The notes below the pieces were generated by a model, which had not been told where the DNA came from, searched no databases, and saw nothing but the letters and a program-made list of their open reading frames with translations. A DNA stretch of 34,957 bases from JBHHYN01 sp046757565 (GTDB taxonomy: Bacteria; Pseudomonadota; Gammaproteobacteria; Eutrophobiales; Eutrophobiaceae). The DNA lies in NCBI GenBank assembly GCA_046757565.1, contig JBHHYN010000018.1, positions 1 through 34,957 of the forward strand, written 5' to 3'. A program made the position numbers and the translations under genes. This document shows, in pieces, positions 24,732-33,046 of the stretch (its first letter is position 1; each line of letters begins with the position of its first letter).

Positions 24732-25721
24732 TTAATGGTGCCGGTAGTAGCGCCAGAGTTGATGAACGGCGGCGATAAAACTCAAAGGATTCCAGCGCGC
24801 CCGGCGGAATTCCGCCTCGACCCGATCAATATGAGACAACACCGGCGCCATTGCCATAAGCGCTTCTTCGATCCGTTGCCAATCCTGCCACATCATCTCG
24901 TTATCGGCTGTCAACTCATCGGCAGCCAGGCGATACAGCCAGCGATAAGCATCACGGGTCAGTACATTCAGGTGCAGATCCCGGCCCAGGTCTTCATTAT
25001 TAAAGTGGCTGTGGCGCAGATCAGAGGCCAGGAAATGCCGGGCGTAGTCCTGCACAGCCTGCTCCGTTTGCGCATCGTGTGGCAGCTGCAGCTGCCTGGC
25101 GAGGCGCCGCAGTTGTGCCTGTGGCTCCTGCATCAACAGATCGTAGTCAATAACCATGAACCGCTGTCCGCGGAGTTGCCGGAAGTACGGCACTATGCTG
25201 ACCAGCCATTCCAGATCACTCTTCTCCTGGGTGCCTCGTCGTGTATCGAGTCTGGCCCGGGAACGGGCTACACTCAACGGATTACGCGTGGCAATAACAA
25301 AACTTGGCTCGATGCCAAGCTCTGCGAACACGGCCTGCCAGAAGGGAAGGATGCTCAGGGTACGCCCGTACTTGAACCCCCAGATGGGGGAATGCATGAA
25401 GCGCCGCTGGATAATTTTTCCGGCACGCTCTTGCAGGGTGGCAATGCCGGGTTGCTGCCAGGCCGAGGCGTCGATCAGGGCGACACTGTCCGCCCGCAAA
25501 CCCAGTTTCCTGCGAACGCGCTTGCTGAGGTCAAGCAGTTCAGCATCCTCGAAGAAACCTGTAGGGTTCTTGCGGGTGGCACGCTTGAAGTGATCGCCCA
25601 GGTCCACACCGAGCACCTGGACGCCGTGCGCCACGGCACTGGTGCCGCTGCGTCCTGCACCAATAATCAGTACCGCTCGCTGCCGGTACGTTGTATCGGG
25701 ATTGTCAGACTCGGAAACCAT
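24732..25721 (-). CDS. PAPS-dependent sulfotransferase family protein
   Basis: 329 residues from the ATG at 25719-25721 (a GTG two codons upstream is possible). The 5'-phosphosulfate loop is Ile-Gly-Ala-Gly-Arg-Ser-Gly-Thr-Ser near residues 19-27, and the 3'-phosphate region is Arg-Asn-Pro-Leu-Ser-Val-Ala-Arg-Ser, both standard for sulfotransferases using PAPS. It should put a sulfate on a hydroxyl or amine; in this setting a glycosyl or sphingoid hydroxyl is the likeliest acceptor (inference). It sits between the 2OG oxygenase and the GT2 gene on the same strand. Confidence 0.85.
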   Translation of the reverse strand: MVSESDNPDTTYRQRAVLIIGAGRSGTSAVAHGVQVLGVDLGDHFKRATRKNPTGFFEDAELLDLSKRVRRKLGLRADSVALIDASAWQQPGIATLQERAGKIIQRRFMHSPIWGFKYGRTLSILPFWQAVFAELGIEPSFVIATRNPLSVARSRARLDTRRGTQEKSDLEWLVSIVPYFRQLRGQRFMVIDYDLLMQEPQAQLRRLARQLQLPHDAQTEQAVQDYARHFLASDLRHSHFNNEDLGRDLHLNVLTRDAYRWLYRLAADELTADNEMMWQDWQRIEEALMAMAPVLSHIDRVEAEFRRARWNPLSFIAAVHQLWRYYRHH

Positions 25722-25797
25722 GGACACAATTCCGGCGTTGCTCTGTCCGGCCTGACAGCCCGTCAGTTGCAGGAACAGGCGCGATATCGGCGGATCC

Positions 25798-26523
25798 TCA
25801 ATAATATGCCTCGGCGCGTTCGCCTTTCAAAATCCCTAACCCTCGCCGGAACATGCTGCGAAGCCAGTCGTTAATAACAACGATAAAGACCTTGCGATAC
25901 CGGCCTTGCGGGCAATGGATTTCCTCTACGCCGTGCCAGGAGCGTTCGCGCCGGGCAAACAGCACACTCCGGTTTCCCATTGCCTCGGCACGAATAATGT
26001 GATCGAAGTTCTCGAATTGCGGGGCAGATTTGTACTTGAAGCGTCCATGATCATCAAGTATCAGCGTTTCGCCTCCCCATGACGAATCCCAGTCCGATTC
26101 CGTGTTGAAGTAAAAGATGTGCGAACCCAGTTTGCGCTTGGCATCACAATGGGGGGAGACGGAACAGCCGTCAGGCGTGTAATGCCAGTGAAAATTCAGA
26201 CGGAACGAACCATGGCCCAGGTTGCGCCGGATGAAACGATTATATTCGGGGCCACGCAATTCCGCGATAAAGGCGTGCCATGCCGGGGGAATATCAAGGT
26301 CCTTGTGATAATCCAGCGTTAAACGATCATGCGGGTACTGACCATGGGAGCGCTTCACCCCGAAAAATTCAGTAAACAGCGACACATCAGGCAAGCTGTT
26401 ATACAGTAGCCGATAGCCCTCGTCGGTCAACAGTCCCTCGGGATTGGCCCAGGGATATGGCTGGGTTGCGCGAAAGGCTTCGTCATCGAATGCATCCAGA
26501 TGATCATAATCGAGAAAACTCAT
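25798..26523 (-). CDS. 2-oxoglutarate/Fe(II)-dependent oxygenase family protein
   Basis: 241 residues from the ATG at 26521-26523, which has a GGAG ribosome site 8 bases upstream, partly in a GCTGC/GCAGC hairpin; an upstream frame extension is not supported. The Fe(II) triad is His125-x-Asp127 (Ser-Pro-His-Cys-Asp) and His197 (Ser-Trp-His-Gly-Val), with Arg208 or Arg210 as the 2-oxoglutarate anchor. It probably hydroxylates a lipid chain or a head group. Placement with sulfotransferase and glycosyltransferases suggests a tailoring step on the sphingolipid, but prolyl-hydroxylase-like proteins with protein targets look similar. Confidence 0.78.
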   Translation of the reverse strand: MSFLDYDHLDAFDDEAFRATQPYPWANPEGLLTDEGYRLLYNSLPDVSLFTEFFGVKRSHGQYPHDRLTLDYHKDLDIPPAWHAFIAELRGPEYNRFIRRNLGHGSFRLNFHWHYTPDGCSVSPHCDAKRKLGSHIFYFNTESDWDSSWGGETLILDDHGRFKYKSAPQFENFDHIIRAEAMGNRSVLFARRERSWHGVEEIHCPQGRYRKVFIVVINDWLRSMFRRGLGILKGERAEAYY

Positions 26524-26660
26524 GGTTGCTGCTCCAGCAGCTTGCGGACAGCATCTGCTTGCAGGATAGAACCTGTTTCGCCCGTCAACCGGCAGATTGC
26601 ACCGCAGCAATTTTTATATTCAAATATATTTCGCCAACGGGGCATGATCCCCGCAGACGG

Positions 26661-26732
26661 CCAAAGGGGAGCGCTGCGCTTCTCCCCTTTGGAAACCCCA
26701 TCGCTAATACCCCCGTGGCAAGACCACGAGGG
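26661..26732. repeat. Two hairpins in the ELM1-oxygenase gap
   Basis: The first is a perfect 11-bp stem (CCAAAGGGGAG / CTCCCCTTTGG, 26661-26692, 10-base loop). The second (26710-26732) pairs CCCCCGTGG with CCACGAGGG, one mismatch. They fill the 293-base gap between the ELM1 gene and the oxygenase, which is otherwise without a gene. Neither has a proper T-run. They may be extragenic repeats or mRNA-stabilising structures. Confidence 0.5.
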
Positions 26733-26816
26733 AAAAATTTCTATTTCTCTATAAAGCATGGTCAAATTTTCAGGTACGCCTCGCTCCATTGGCAACGGCT
26801 GCAGGAAGTTATCATA

Positions 26817-27983
26817 TCATGCGGACTGTCCATGCAGTGAGTGACCGCTGCTGTTCATATCTGTTTGCAGCGGCATCTCGAATAGCCGGCAGATAGCATT
26901 GACAGCACGCTCCAGATCATCGATGTGCGGAACAGTGACTGGCTGCTGGTCTGATAACGACCCGGTTACCAGCCCGCGGCTGTGCAGGATACGATGAAAA
27001 GCCGCGAAATCGCGAGGCGGCTTAAGCAATCCAAGCTCGATCAGGCGTGCATAACGCGCAGCAAGCCAGGACCGCACTGAAACAGACCCGGCATCTGCCG
27101 GCACTGATGTCAACCAGCGATGCAACCTTCCTTTAAGGCCGTAGCGTTGTCTACGCCGCTGCGGCCAGTCGAAGATCTGCACCGGTTTCCCGGTTAAACA
27201 GGCCTCGATCAGCTGTGATGCGCTATCCGCGGTAACAATAAAACCGTCGGCCAGTGCCAGGTAGGCCAAATAAGGATTATCGGGATCTTCCGGCCTCCAC
27301 TGATAGCGGTGGGCCGGACAATGAACACCATCAAACAGGGTATTGGCTACCGCAGTAGCGGTCCGCGGGCTGGTTGTGATCAGCAAGGAACCGCCGGCCG
27401 CGTGCGCACACCGGGTTGCTTCCCGCGCCAGGCGTCGGGCAACCTGATTGTCGAACAGGTAGCTGGAGCTGTTACCACCGACCAACAGCGCCCACCACGG
27501 TCTCGGCAACCTGTTCAGACGGGGTTTCCATCGTAGTGAGGCAGCGCTCATTTCATTCGGGGAAATACGGTTTAATGGTGCGATATTGTGCACGATGTTG
27601 TCACGTTCCGGCAGGCCATACTGGGGTGTGGTGATAATCAGATCAAACCAGTCTAGGGGAGCCATGGTATGCAGCAGGTGCACCAGCCGTGTATGGCCGC
27701 CTGACTGTTTTCGTATCCAGCGGGCAATGGGTACGCTGCGGCGTGAAGCTCCGATAACCAGGTCCGGCCAGGGCGGCTGTAACGGAGTGGACCTGCGCCG
27801 GCTGAGGCTCAGCAGCGAGGCGTCAACGAACAGATTGGGTAACAGGTTGAGCGAATTGTAGAACAACTGCTTGACTTCATAAGGCCAGCCCAGCGCTTCA
27901 GCAAGATTCGACATCTGTGCATTACCACCTGCTCCCTTCCCCCATAAAACCCAGACCCTGGGTTTACTCGCTGCTGATGGCAT
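26817..27983 (-). CDS. ELM1/GtrOC1-family putative glycosyltransferase
   Basis: 388 residues from the ATG at 27981-27983; a TTG four codons upstream is less likely. It has the ELM1 (DUF1022) pattern: Arg-Val-Trp-Val-Leu near the N-terminus, Ala-Leu-Gly-Trp-Pro-Tyr-Glu-Val-Lys, Pro-Pro-Trp-Pro-Asp-Leu-Val-Ile, Ala-Leu-Leu-Val-Gly-Gly-Asn-Ser, and the nucleotide-site-like Val-Thr-Ala-Asp-Ser-Ala-Ser-Gln-Leu-Ile-Glu-Ala near residue 250. The fold is like GT-B glycosyltransferases and bacterial members are linked to cell-surface glycolipids. It is a paralog of the C-terminal third of the gene upstream. Confidence 0.75.
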   Translation of the reverse strand: MPSAASKPRVWVLWGKGAGGNAQMSNLAEALGWPYEVKQLFYNSLNLLPNLFVDASLLSLSRRRSTPLQPPWPDLVIGASRRSVPIARWIRKQSGGHTRLVHLLHTMAPLDWFDLIITTPQYGLPERDNIVHNIAPLNRISPNEMSAASLRWKPRLNRLPRPWWALLVGGNSSSYLFDNQVARRLAREATRCAHAAGGSLLITTSPRTATAVANTLFDGVHCPAHRYQWRPEDPDNPYLAYLALADGFIVTADSASQLIEACLTGKPVQIFDWPQRRRQRYGLKGRLHRWLTSVPADAGSVSVRSWLAARYARLIELGLLKPPRDFAAFHRILHSRGLVTGSLSDQQPVTVPHIDDLERAVNAICRLFEMPLQTDMNSSGHSLHGQSA

Positions 27984-28059
27984 GGAATTTACCAAAGCGT
28001 TCAGGAATTGGCTTGCCGGACAGGTGGTAAGTCATCAACATGGGCAAGGTCATGGGAAT

Positions 28060-30543
28060 TCAGTCACCCGGCAATCCCGTACAAGACGCCTGGCCCGGAT
28101 TACTGCTATATCCCAGTAGCTGCTTCACTCTTGCGGCCAGCATTGCCGTGGCACTCGGCCTGGAACCCTGGTCTTGCAGTTGTGTTTGCGGTATGCCAAA
28201 AAAAGCAGCTTTGCCGCTGCTTACCAGAGCCTGGTACATAATATCCAGGTCTCGGGGCGGCTGCACGATGTTCCGTTCCTGCAATCGCGCGCACAGGTAT
28301 TCGAGTCCTTGTTGTGGGCGCACTGTACCACGCCGGTTTAATGGGCGGGCGTGAGCGCGGCGCTGTACCCAGCTTTCGATCCGTCTGCGCAAGCCCGGAC
28401 GCCGTTTCGGCAGACGGTAAATGTATACCGGTTTCCCAGTGGTGACGGCTTCGGCGATCATCGACTCGCTGTCCCCGGTGACAATCAGGACATCGGCAGC
28501 AGCCAGCAAACTGGTGTAGGCATCGCCATTTTCTCCCTTACGCCATTCGTGTATACGGGTTTTTCGGTCCAATCCCCGGCGCAAGGCGCGGGTTGCCGCC
28601 TCTCCGGTACGGCGGCTGGTGATGACAACCAATTCCCCGCCTCGCGCGTCACTGAACGCCTGTACCTCCTTACCTAACTGCCGGGCCACGCCAGCGTCAA
28701 GGCGGCGCAACTCGGTCTTGCCGCCGACCAGCAGTCCAATACGCGGCCGGGCGCTGCCTGCAAAGAGAGCCTGACAGCGATTCGCTGCAGCAGCCAGATG
28801 TTCAGGCGTAATCCGGTTTGGTGGAACCACGATCTCAAGACGTTGCGGATGATAAGGAAGATTAAAATGAGAGCAACTTACCGAGACCCCTTCGCCATCA
28901 GCCATCTGCGCCCCTTTACGGCCCAGCAGTACCAGACGGCTTCGGCCGAGGCTAAGGTGTGCGATCCAGCGCGCCACCCGGGCCGGGCGCCAGCCGGCAG
29001 CAATAATGACATCAGGCCACGGTGGTAACAGGGCGGACCGGCAACGGCTGCTTAGACCGATACCGGTTGCTTCGGTATAACCGAACAACCGCGCAATTCC
29101 CCGGTGGATATAGGCCAACGCATTGAAATGGAGGTGTTTGATTTCATAGGGCCAGCCCAATGCTTCGGCGATACCCAATGACTGGGTCGTATGCCCCGGC
29201 TTGGCGTAATTGAGCACCCAGACACGGGGTGGATGGTCAACGTCGCCACCTTCGCGCACACGCACAAGCTGGCCTGAAAAGGGATCGTAAATAACCAGTT
29301 TCCAATGTATATGTGGGTGATGGGTGGCGGTTTTTTCAAACACCCCGGCCCACCAGACGGCGGAGCGGGGCCGGGCCAGCACCGGCTTGCCACCCAACTT
29401 TACCGTTCGTGGCCGATCCTGGACAGCGGCATACACCCGCTGCCGCGCATGTGAAAACAATTGTTCCACTGCCCAGGGAATATCCTCGTCGGGCAAGTAT
29501 TCCAGTGTGTTCAGGCAAATGGCGCAGGTTGCCTGCCGGTCAGGCAGCATCCCGCCAGCGGATGAGGCGATATCCAACGGAATGGCTTCCGGCATGACCC
29601 GAAACGCCTCGAAGCCCATTTCCAGCATGGCGCCCGGACCCAACCCCGACACTGCCTGCTGCAGATCCTTGCGTAGAGGTTCGGGCAACAGTGCAGCACC
29701 ATTATGGGACGGGGATTTTTGAGCGGTGCCTTGCCGGAGCAGCTGATCAGCCAACCGTAAAAAATTGCTGCTGGGATGCGTTGCGGTAAATACCTGGTAA
29801 CCGGCTGCATCTGCGGACCGTTCCAGTTCATGCCAGACCTCAGCTTCGCTGCTCCACTGATAGACGAACAGTTCCGGGAACGGCCGCCACGGCTGGGTAT
29901 GCAGTGCCGTATAATGGATCAGGTGAGAACTGCCGGCGGCGTATTCATCATCGCGGACATTCCATTCTCCCGCCAAAGGGCCCCAGAGCTGCGGGAGCCG
30001 GCGGGCACTGGCCAGCAGGACGTTCTTGCGCCCATATCGGGCCGCCTCCAGATTCCATACCTCCGCCATGCGCGCGCAGTCGATAAGCATGACCGAAGTA
30101 TCGTTGTCGTTTATGGAGAGATAGCCATGACCGGACATGCTGGTATCGAACAATAATGCCGGGTCACTCAGGTAAATCTGATCGACGTCGTTGTAAATGG
30201 CGCGGCCCTGACGCCCTGCAAAATCCGGAATTGCAAAACGGTAATTGGTAAAACCGGTCAACCAGCGGCGCCGATCGAAGCCCTCCAACTCTTTCATCAG
30301 ATAGATCTCATAGACCCTTGACGGATCCCGCACCCGCTCGATAGACCAGATAAAGATCCGCTCGGCGCGGTATTGCGCCAGCTCGGTGCCGAGAAAGATA
30401 CGTACCGGTGGTTTGCCGGAAGGGTCAGTGCCGTCAGCGACCGGCAGGACGAGGCACTCCGGTTCATCGCGCCTGTCAAATGTCCCAAGCAGCCGGGGAC
30501 GCGGCCACAGGGCGGAGAGAATACGTTGTGTTACAAAGGCCAT
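28060..30543 (-). CDS. Three-part fusion: GT-A-like domain, methyltransferase-like domain, ELM1-family domain
   Basis: 827 residues from the ATG at 30541-30543, which has an AGGGTG ribosome site 8 bases upstream (a GTG two codons earlier is possible). The N-terminal part (about 45-285) resembles nucleotide-sugar transferases, with Ile-Tyr-Asn-Asp-Val-Asp-Gln-Ile-Tyr at about 115-125 giving a DxD motif. The middle (about 300-425) looks like a class I methyltransferase with Cys-Leu-Asn-Thr-Leu-Glu-Tyr-Leu, but its SAM loop (Leu-Glu-Met-Gly-Phe-Glu) lacks the usual second Gly, so it may be inactive. The C-terminal part (about 450-790) is an ELM1 domain matching the downstream gene. Two sugar additions by one protein are plausible (inference). 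Confidence 0.72.
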   Translation of the reverse strand: MAFVTQRILSALWPRPRLLGTFDRRDEPECLVLPVADGTDPSGKPPVRIFLGTELAQYRAERIFIWSIERVRDPSRVYEIYLMKELEGFDRRRWLTGFTNYRFAIPDFAGRQGRAIYNDVDQIYLSDPALLFDTSMSGHGYLSINDNDTSVMLIDCARMAEVWNLEAARYGRKNVLLASARRLPQLWGPLAGEWNVRDDEYAAGSSHLIHYTALHTQPWRPFPELFVYQWSSEAEVWHELERSADAAGYQVFTATHPSSNFLRLADQLLRQGTAQKSPSHNGAALLPEPLRKDLQQAVSGLGPGAMLEMGFEAFRVMPEAIPLDIASSAGGMLPDRQATCAICLNTLEYLPDEDIPWAVEQLFSHARQRVYAAVQDRPRTVKLGGKPVLARPRSAVWWAGVFEKTATHHPHIHWKLVIYDPFSGQLVRVREGGDVDHPPRVWVLNYAKPGHTTQSLGIAEALGWPYEIKHLHFNALAYIHRGIARLFGYTEATGIGLSSRCRSALLPPWPDVIIAAGWRPARVARWIAHLSLGRSRLVLLGRKGAQMADGEGVSVSCSHFNLPYHPQRLEIVVPPNRITPEHLAAAANRCQALFAGSARPRIGLLVGGKTELRRLDAGVARQLGKEVQAFSDARGGELVVITSRRTGEAATRALRRGLDRKTRIHEWRKGENGDAYTSLLAAADVLIVTGDSESMIAEAVTTGKPVYIYRLPKRRPGLRRRIESWVQRRAHARPLNRRGTVRPQQGLEYLCARLQERNIVQPPRDLDIMYQALVSSGKAAFFGIPQTQLQDQGSRPSATAMLAARVKQLLGYSSNPGQASCTGLPGD

Positions 30544-31008
30544 CTGCACATCACCCTGCAGAGTCTGCCCAGTGGCCGTAATCCAACGGTATGCCCAAGA
30601 TACGGCCGCCAGTTAACAAATTGCTGCAAACCGGTCCCCCTCTCAAATGGCAGTGTCGGCGCTCAGAATAGGATATCATTCAGTAAATTATTTCATATCA
30701 CCATGTACTGTACAAAAGCAGACGTGATTTTTTCATCCGAAACACCATAAGCAGCCGGGTATTGCACCGGTTCAACTGACTTAAGGAGGCTCTGAGAGTC
30801 CATCCCCGGATCAAGTCCGGGGCAAGCTCTGGACTTATCAAGGCTGCCATCGCTCCCGGAACTTTTTCCGCAAAGCTACAGTTCAGGTTATATTAGCATC
30901 CGCCTTTACAACCAAACCCATTTCGCAGTCTGTATCGACAGCTGTGTTTTCGGGCCAAAACAGCCTGTGCCAGTAGAGTAAATCGAATCCAGAATCGTCC
31001 GTGAAATA
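30544..31008. other. Divergent intergenic region with a REP-like palindrome
   Basis: 465 bases between the fusion gene (leftward) and the lipid kinase (rightward). No gene is visible. It must carry both promoters, but I see no well-spaced boxes. Its one clear structure is the palindrome listed separately at 30798-30834. Confidence 0.5.
30798..30834. repeat. REP-like palindrome
   Basis: CCCCGGA-TCAAG-TCCGGGG (30804-30822) nested in a shorter outer stem GTCCA/TGGAC (30798-30802 and 30830-30834). The core resembles a short extragenic palindrome found in many proteobacterial genomes. It probably forms a stable hairpin in the leader region of the kinase transcript. Confidence 0.6.
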
Positions 31009-31995
31009 ATGAACTTATCGCAGAGTAATCTGTCCGGCGCCGCCTTACGCGTCGGTTTGCTGTGTAATCCGACGAGCGGTCGCAACCGCAAGCGCCTCGA
31101 CGCAGTGCGGCGGGCAGCGGCCGGGTTTCCCGAAAGCATGTATCTGGAGGCTTCCACGTCTTCCGCTATGAATATGGCACTGGACAGTTTTGCCAACAAC
31201 CGTATCGACCTGGTCGCCATAATCGGTGGTGACGGGACGGTCCATGCCGTACTCAACCACCTGTTTAAGGCACGGCCGTTTCCAAGCTTCCCTTTATTAA
31301 CAATTATCCCCGCCGGCACGACCAACATGACCGCCAGTGATCTGGATATGCGCGGCAATCCCGAACGCGCCCTGGTTTTGTTAAGACAACGGTTACAGTT
31401 CCCTGTTTCATCCGGGTTACTGCAACGCCCGGTATTACGCCTTGAGCACAAAGGGGCCGCGGCCTGCTACGGCATGTTCTTTGGCGCCGGTATGATTGCT
31501 GATGGAGTAAGGCTTTTTACGCCCGATGTTCAAAAACTGGCCATCACCAGCGAACTGGCATCGGGCATTATTATTTTGCGGCATCTATTAAAGCGGTTTC
31601 TGGGTAACAGCCGCGACTCCCTCACCCCGGTACAGGCTTCGGTCCGTGAGAACGGAAACACGGCGCAACAGGGTTTATATTCTGTTGTCATCGCCAGCGC
31701 CCTGGAGCGGCTACTGCTGGGGGCAAGACCGTACTGGGGAAGTGAAGCCTCGCCCATTCATGTTACCCTGATCCGGCATCCCCCCCGGCGGTTTTGGCGA
31801 TCGCTGCCGGCGTTGCTTTCCGGACGGGGCGCGGGGCTCAACGAAGCCTGTGGTTACCACAGCCGTAATCTGCAGTCATTAGAGCTGGTGATGAACTCTG
31901 AATTCATTATAGATGGCGAAGTTTACCAGGCACAGAGTCAACAAGGACCGCTGCAGATCACCGCAGAGGGGCCTGTCACCTTTGTTCCATTCTGA
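31009..31995 (+). CDS. DAGK-family lipid kinase, probable ceramide kinase
   Basis: 328 residues with the diacylglycerol/sphingosine kinase catalytic domain: Asn-Pro-Thr-Ser-Gly (20-24), the ATP-binding Gly-Gly-Asp-Gly-Thr (73-77), and Pro-Ala-Gly-Thr-Thr-Asn-Met (101-107, where the usual motif is Gly-Thr-x-Asn-Asp). The C-terminal beta domain ends with the Phe-Ile-Ile-Asp-Gly-Glu motif. Caulobacter CpgB, a ceramide kinase, belongs to this family, and the surrounding ceramide genes make ceramide a better guess than diacylglycerol or undecaprenol. It is 12 bases upstream of the Tam41-like gene, clearly one operon. Family members using diacylglycerol (DgkB, YegS) cannot be excluded by sequence. 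Confidence 0.82.
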   Translation: MNLSQSNLSGAALRVGLLCNPTSGRNRKRLDAVRRAAAGFPESMYLEASTSSAMNMALDSFANNRIDLVAIIGGDGTVHAVLNHLFKARPFPSFPLLTIIPAGTTNMTASDLDMRGNPERALVLLRQRLQFPVSSGLLQRPVLRLEHKGAAACYGMFFGAGMIADGVRLFTPDVQKLAITSELASGIIILRHLLKRFLGNSRDSLTPVQASVRENGNTAQQGLYSVVIASALERLLLGARPYWGSEASPIHVTLIRHPPRRFWRSLPALLSGRGAGLNEACGYHSRNLQSLELVMNSEFIIDGEVYQAQSQQGPLQITAEGPVTFVPF

Positions 31996-32007
31996 CCCTG
32001 ACGGGCA

Positions 32008-32991
32008 ATGAGCGCGATGACCGGCAAACCACAGGCATTTGAACAGCATCCTGCCCCGGAACTGGTTGCAGAAATAGCGTCACAATGTTCAAGAGCGGCG
32101 CCACCGCAATTGTCAGTCTTGATCGACTCCCTCCAAACCCGCTTTGGGCAGGCGTTGACGGCGATATTACTGTATGGCTCCTGCCTGCGCAGTGAAGACA
32201 TAACCGATGGTGTCATCGACCTTTATGCCGTGGTTGACGACTACCATCACGCCTATGCAGAGCAATTATTGCGCCTGTTTAATGCCTGTCTGCCTCCAAA
32301 CGTTTTCTATCTGGAGGCTCCGGTTCACCAGCATCTTACTTTACGGTCAAAGTACGCCGTCATTTCGATACAGGACTTTGAACGGGGGAGCACGCATTGG
32401 TTCCACTCATATATGTGGGCGCGTTTTGCACAGCCGGTGCGGCTGCTTTACACCAGGGATGAATCTACCCGGGTGCGCATCCATACAGCCCTGGCGCAGG
32501 CCGTATTGACATTTCTCAGATCTACTATCCCGGTACTGGGAACAGGGGAGACGGATACAGAAACCATCTGGACCCGGGGGCTTACCCTCACCTATGCAGC
32601 CGAGTTGCGGGCAGAAAAAGCGGGCCAGGCGCGGCAGCTCGCACAATTGAACCTGGGTGACTACCTGCGGCTGACGGCCCATGCGGCTGCCGGTCTCAAG
32701 GGGCAACTGGAACCGCAGGCGCATGGCCGTTATCGTTGCCTGGTCGACGAAAACAGGCAGCGGCGCGCCATATGGCAGTGGCGCGTACGCCGCTGGCAGG
32801 GACGGATACTGTCGCTATTGCGGCTGGCGAAAGCAGTATTCACCTTTCGTGATTGCATTGACTACGCCGCCTGGAAGATCAAACGTCACACCGGCATCAG
32901 TGTTGAGGTCACACCGCTACTGCGGCGGCATCCGCTGTTACTGGGCACGCTGCTGTTGTGGCGGCTGCTGTGGCGGGGGACGATACGTTGA
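32008..32991 (+). CDS. Tam41-like nucleotidyltransferase (phosphatidate cytidylyltransferase type)
   Basis: 327 residues. Motifs follow mitochondrial Tam41/Mmp37: Leu-Leu-Tyr-Gly-Ser (54-58) with Asp71 and Asp77/Asp78 of the nucleotidyltransferase site; Lys-Tyr-Ala-Val-Ile-Ser (115-120); Trp-x-x-Ser-Tyr-Met-Trp-Ala-Arg-Phe-Ala-Gln-Pro-Val (131-144), matching the family Leu-Tyr-x-Ala-Gly-Arg-x-x-Lys-Pro-Val region; and Tyr-Ala-Ala-Glu-Leu-Arg-Ala-Glu (196-203). Tam41 makes CDP-diacylglycerol from phosphatidate. Here the gene follows the lipid kinase by 12 bases, so I infer it may convert ceramide-1-phosphate to a CDP-ceramide. The C-terminus is hydrophobic and basic, as for a membrane-bound protein. 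No match to the CdsA fold. Confidence 0.72.
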   Translation: MSAMTGKPQAFEQHPAPELVAEIASQCSRAAPPQLSVLIDSLQTRFGQALTAILLYGSCLRSEDITDGVIDLYAVVDDYHHAYAEQLLRLFNACLPPNVFYLEAPVHQHLTLRSKYAVISIQDFERGSTHWFHSYMWARFAQPVRLLYTRDESTRVRIHTALAQAVLTFLRSTIPVLGTGETDTETIWTRGLTLTYAAELRAEKAGQARQLAQLNLGDYLRLTAHAAAGLKGQLEPQAHGRYRCLVDENRQRRAIWQWRVRRWQGRILSLLRLAKAVFTFRDCIDYAAWKIKRHTGISVEVTPLLRRHPLLLGTLLLWRLLWRGTIR

Positions 32992-33017
32992 TAATCCATT
33001 CAACCGGCATATTCGTT

Positions 33018-33035
33018 ACACCCTATGCAGGGTGT
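33018..33035. terminator. Hairpin between convergent genes (terminator candidate)
   Basis: ACACCCT-ATGC-AGGGTGT forms a perfect 7-bp stem in the 55-base gap between the Tam41-like gene and the desaturase. Neither side has a long T-run, so it is only a weak bidirectional terminator candidate. Confidence 0.35.
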
Positions 33036-33046
33036 CAAGCGCCCGT

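Noticed and set aside
24672..25874. 400-codon plus-strand frame across the sulfotransferase
   Set aside because: It is antisense to a gene with clear PAPS-binding motifs and to parts of its neighbours; it has no domain of its own.
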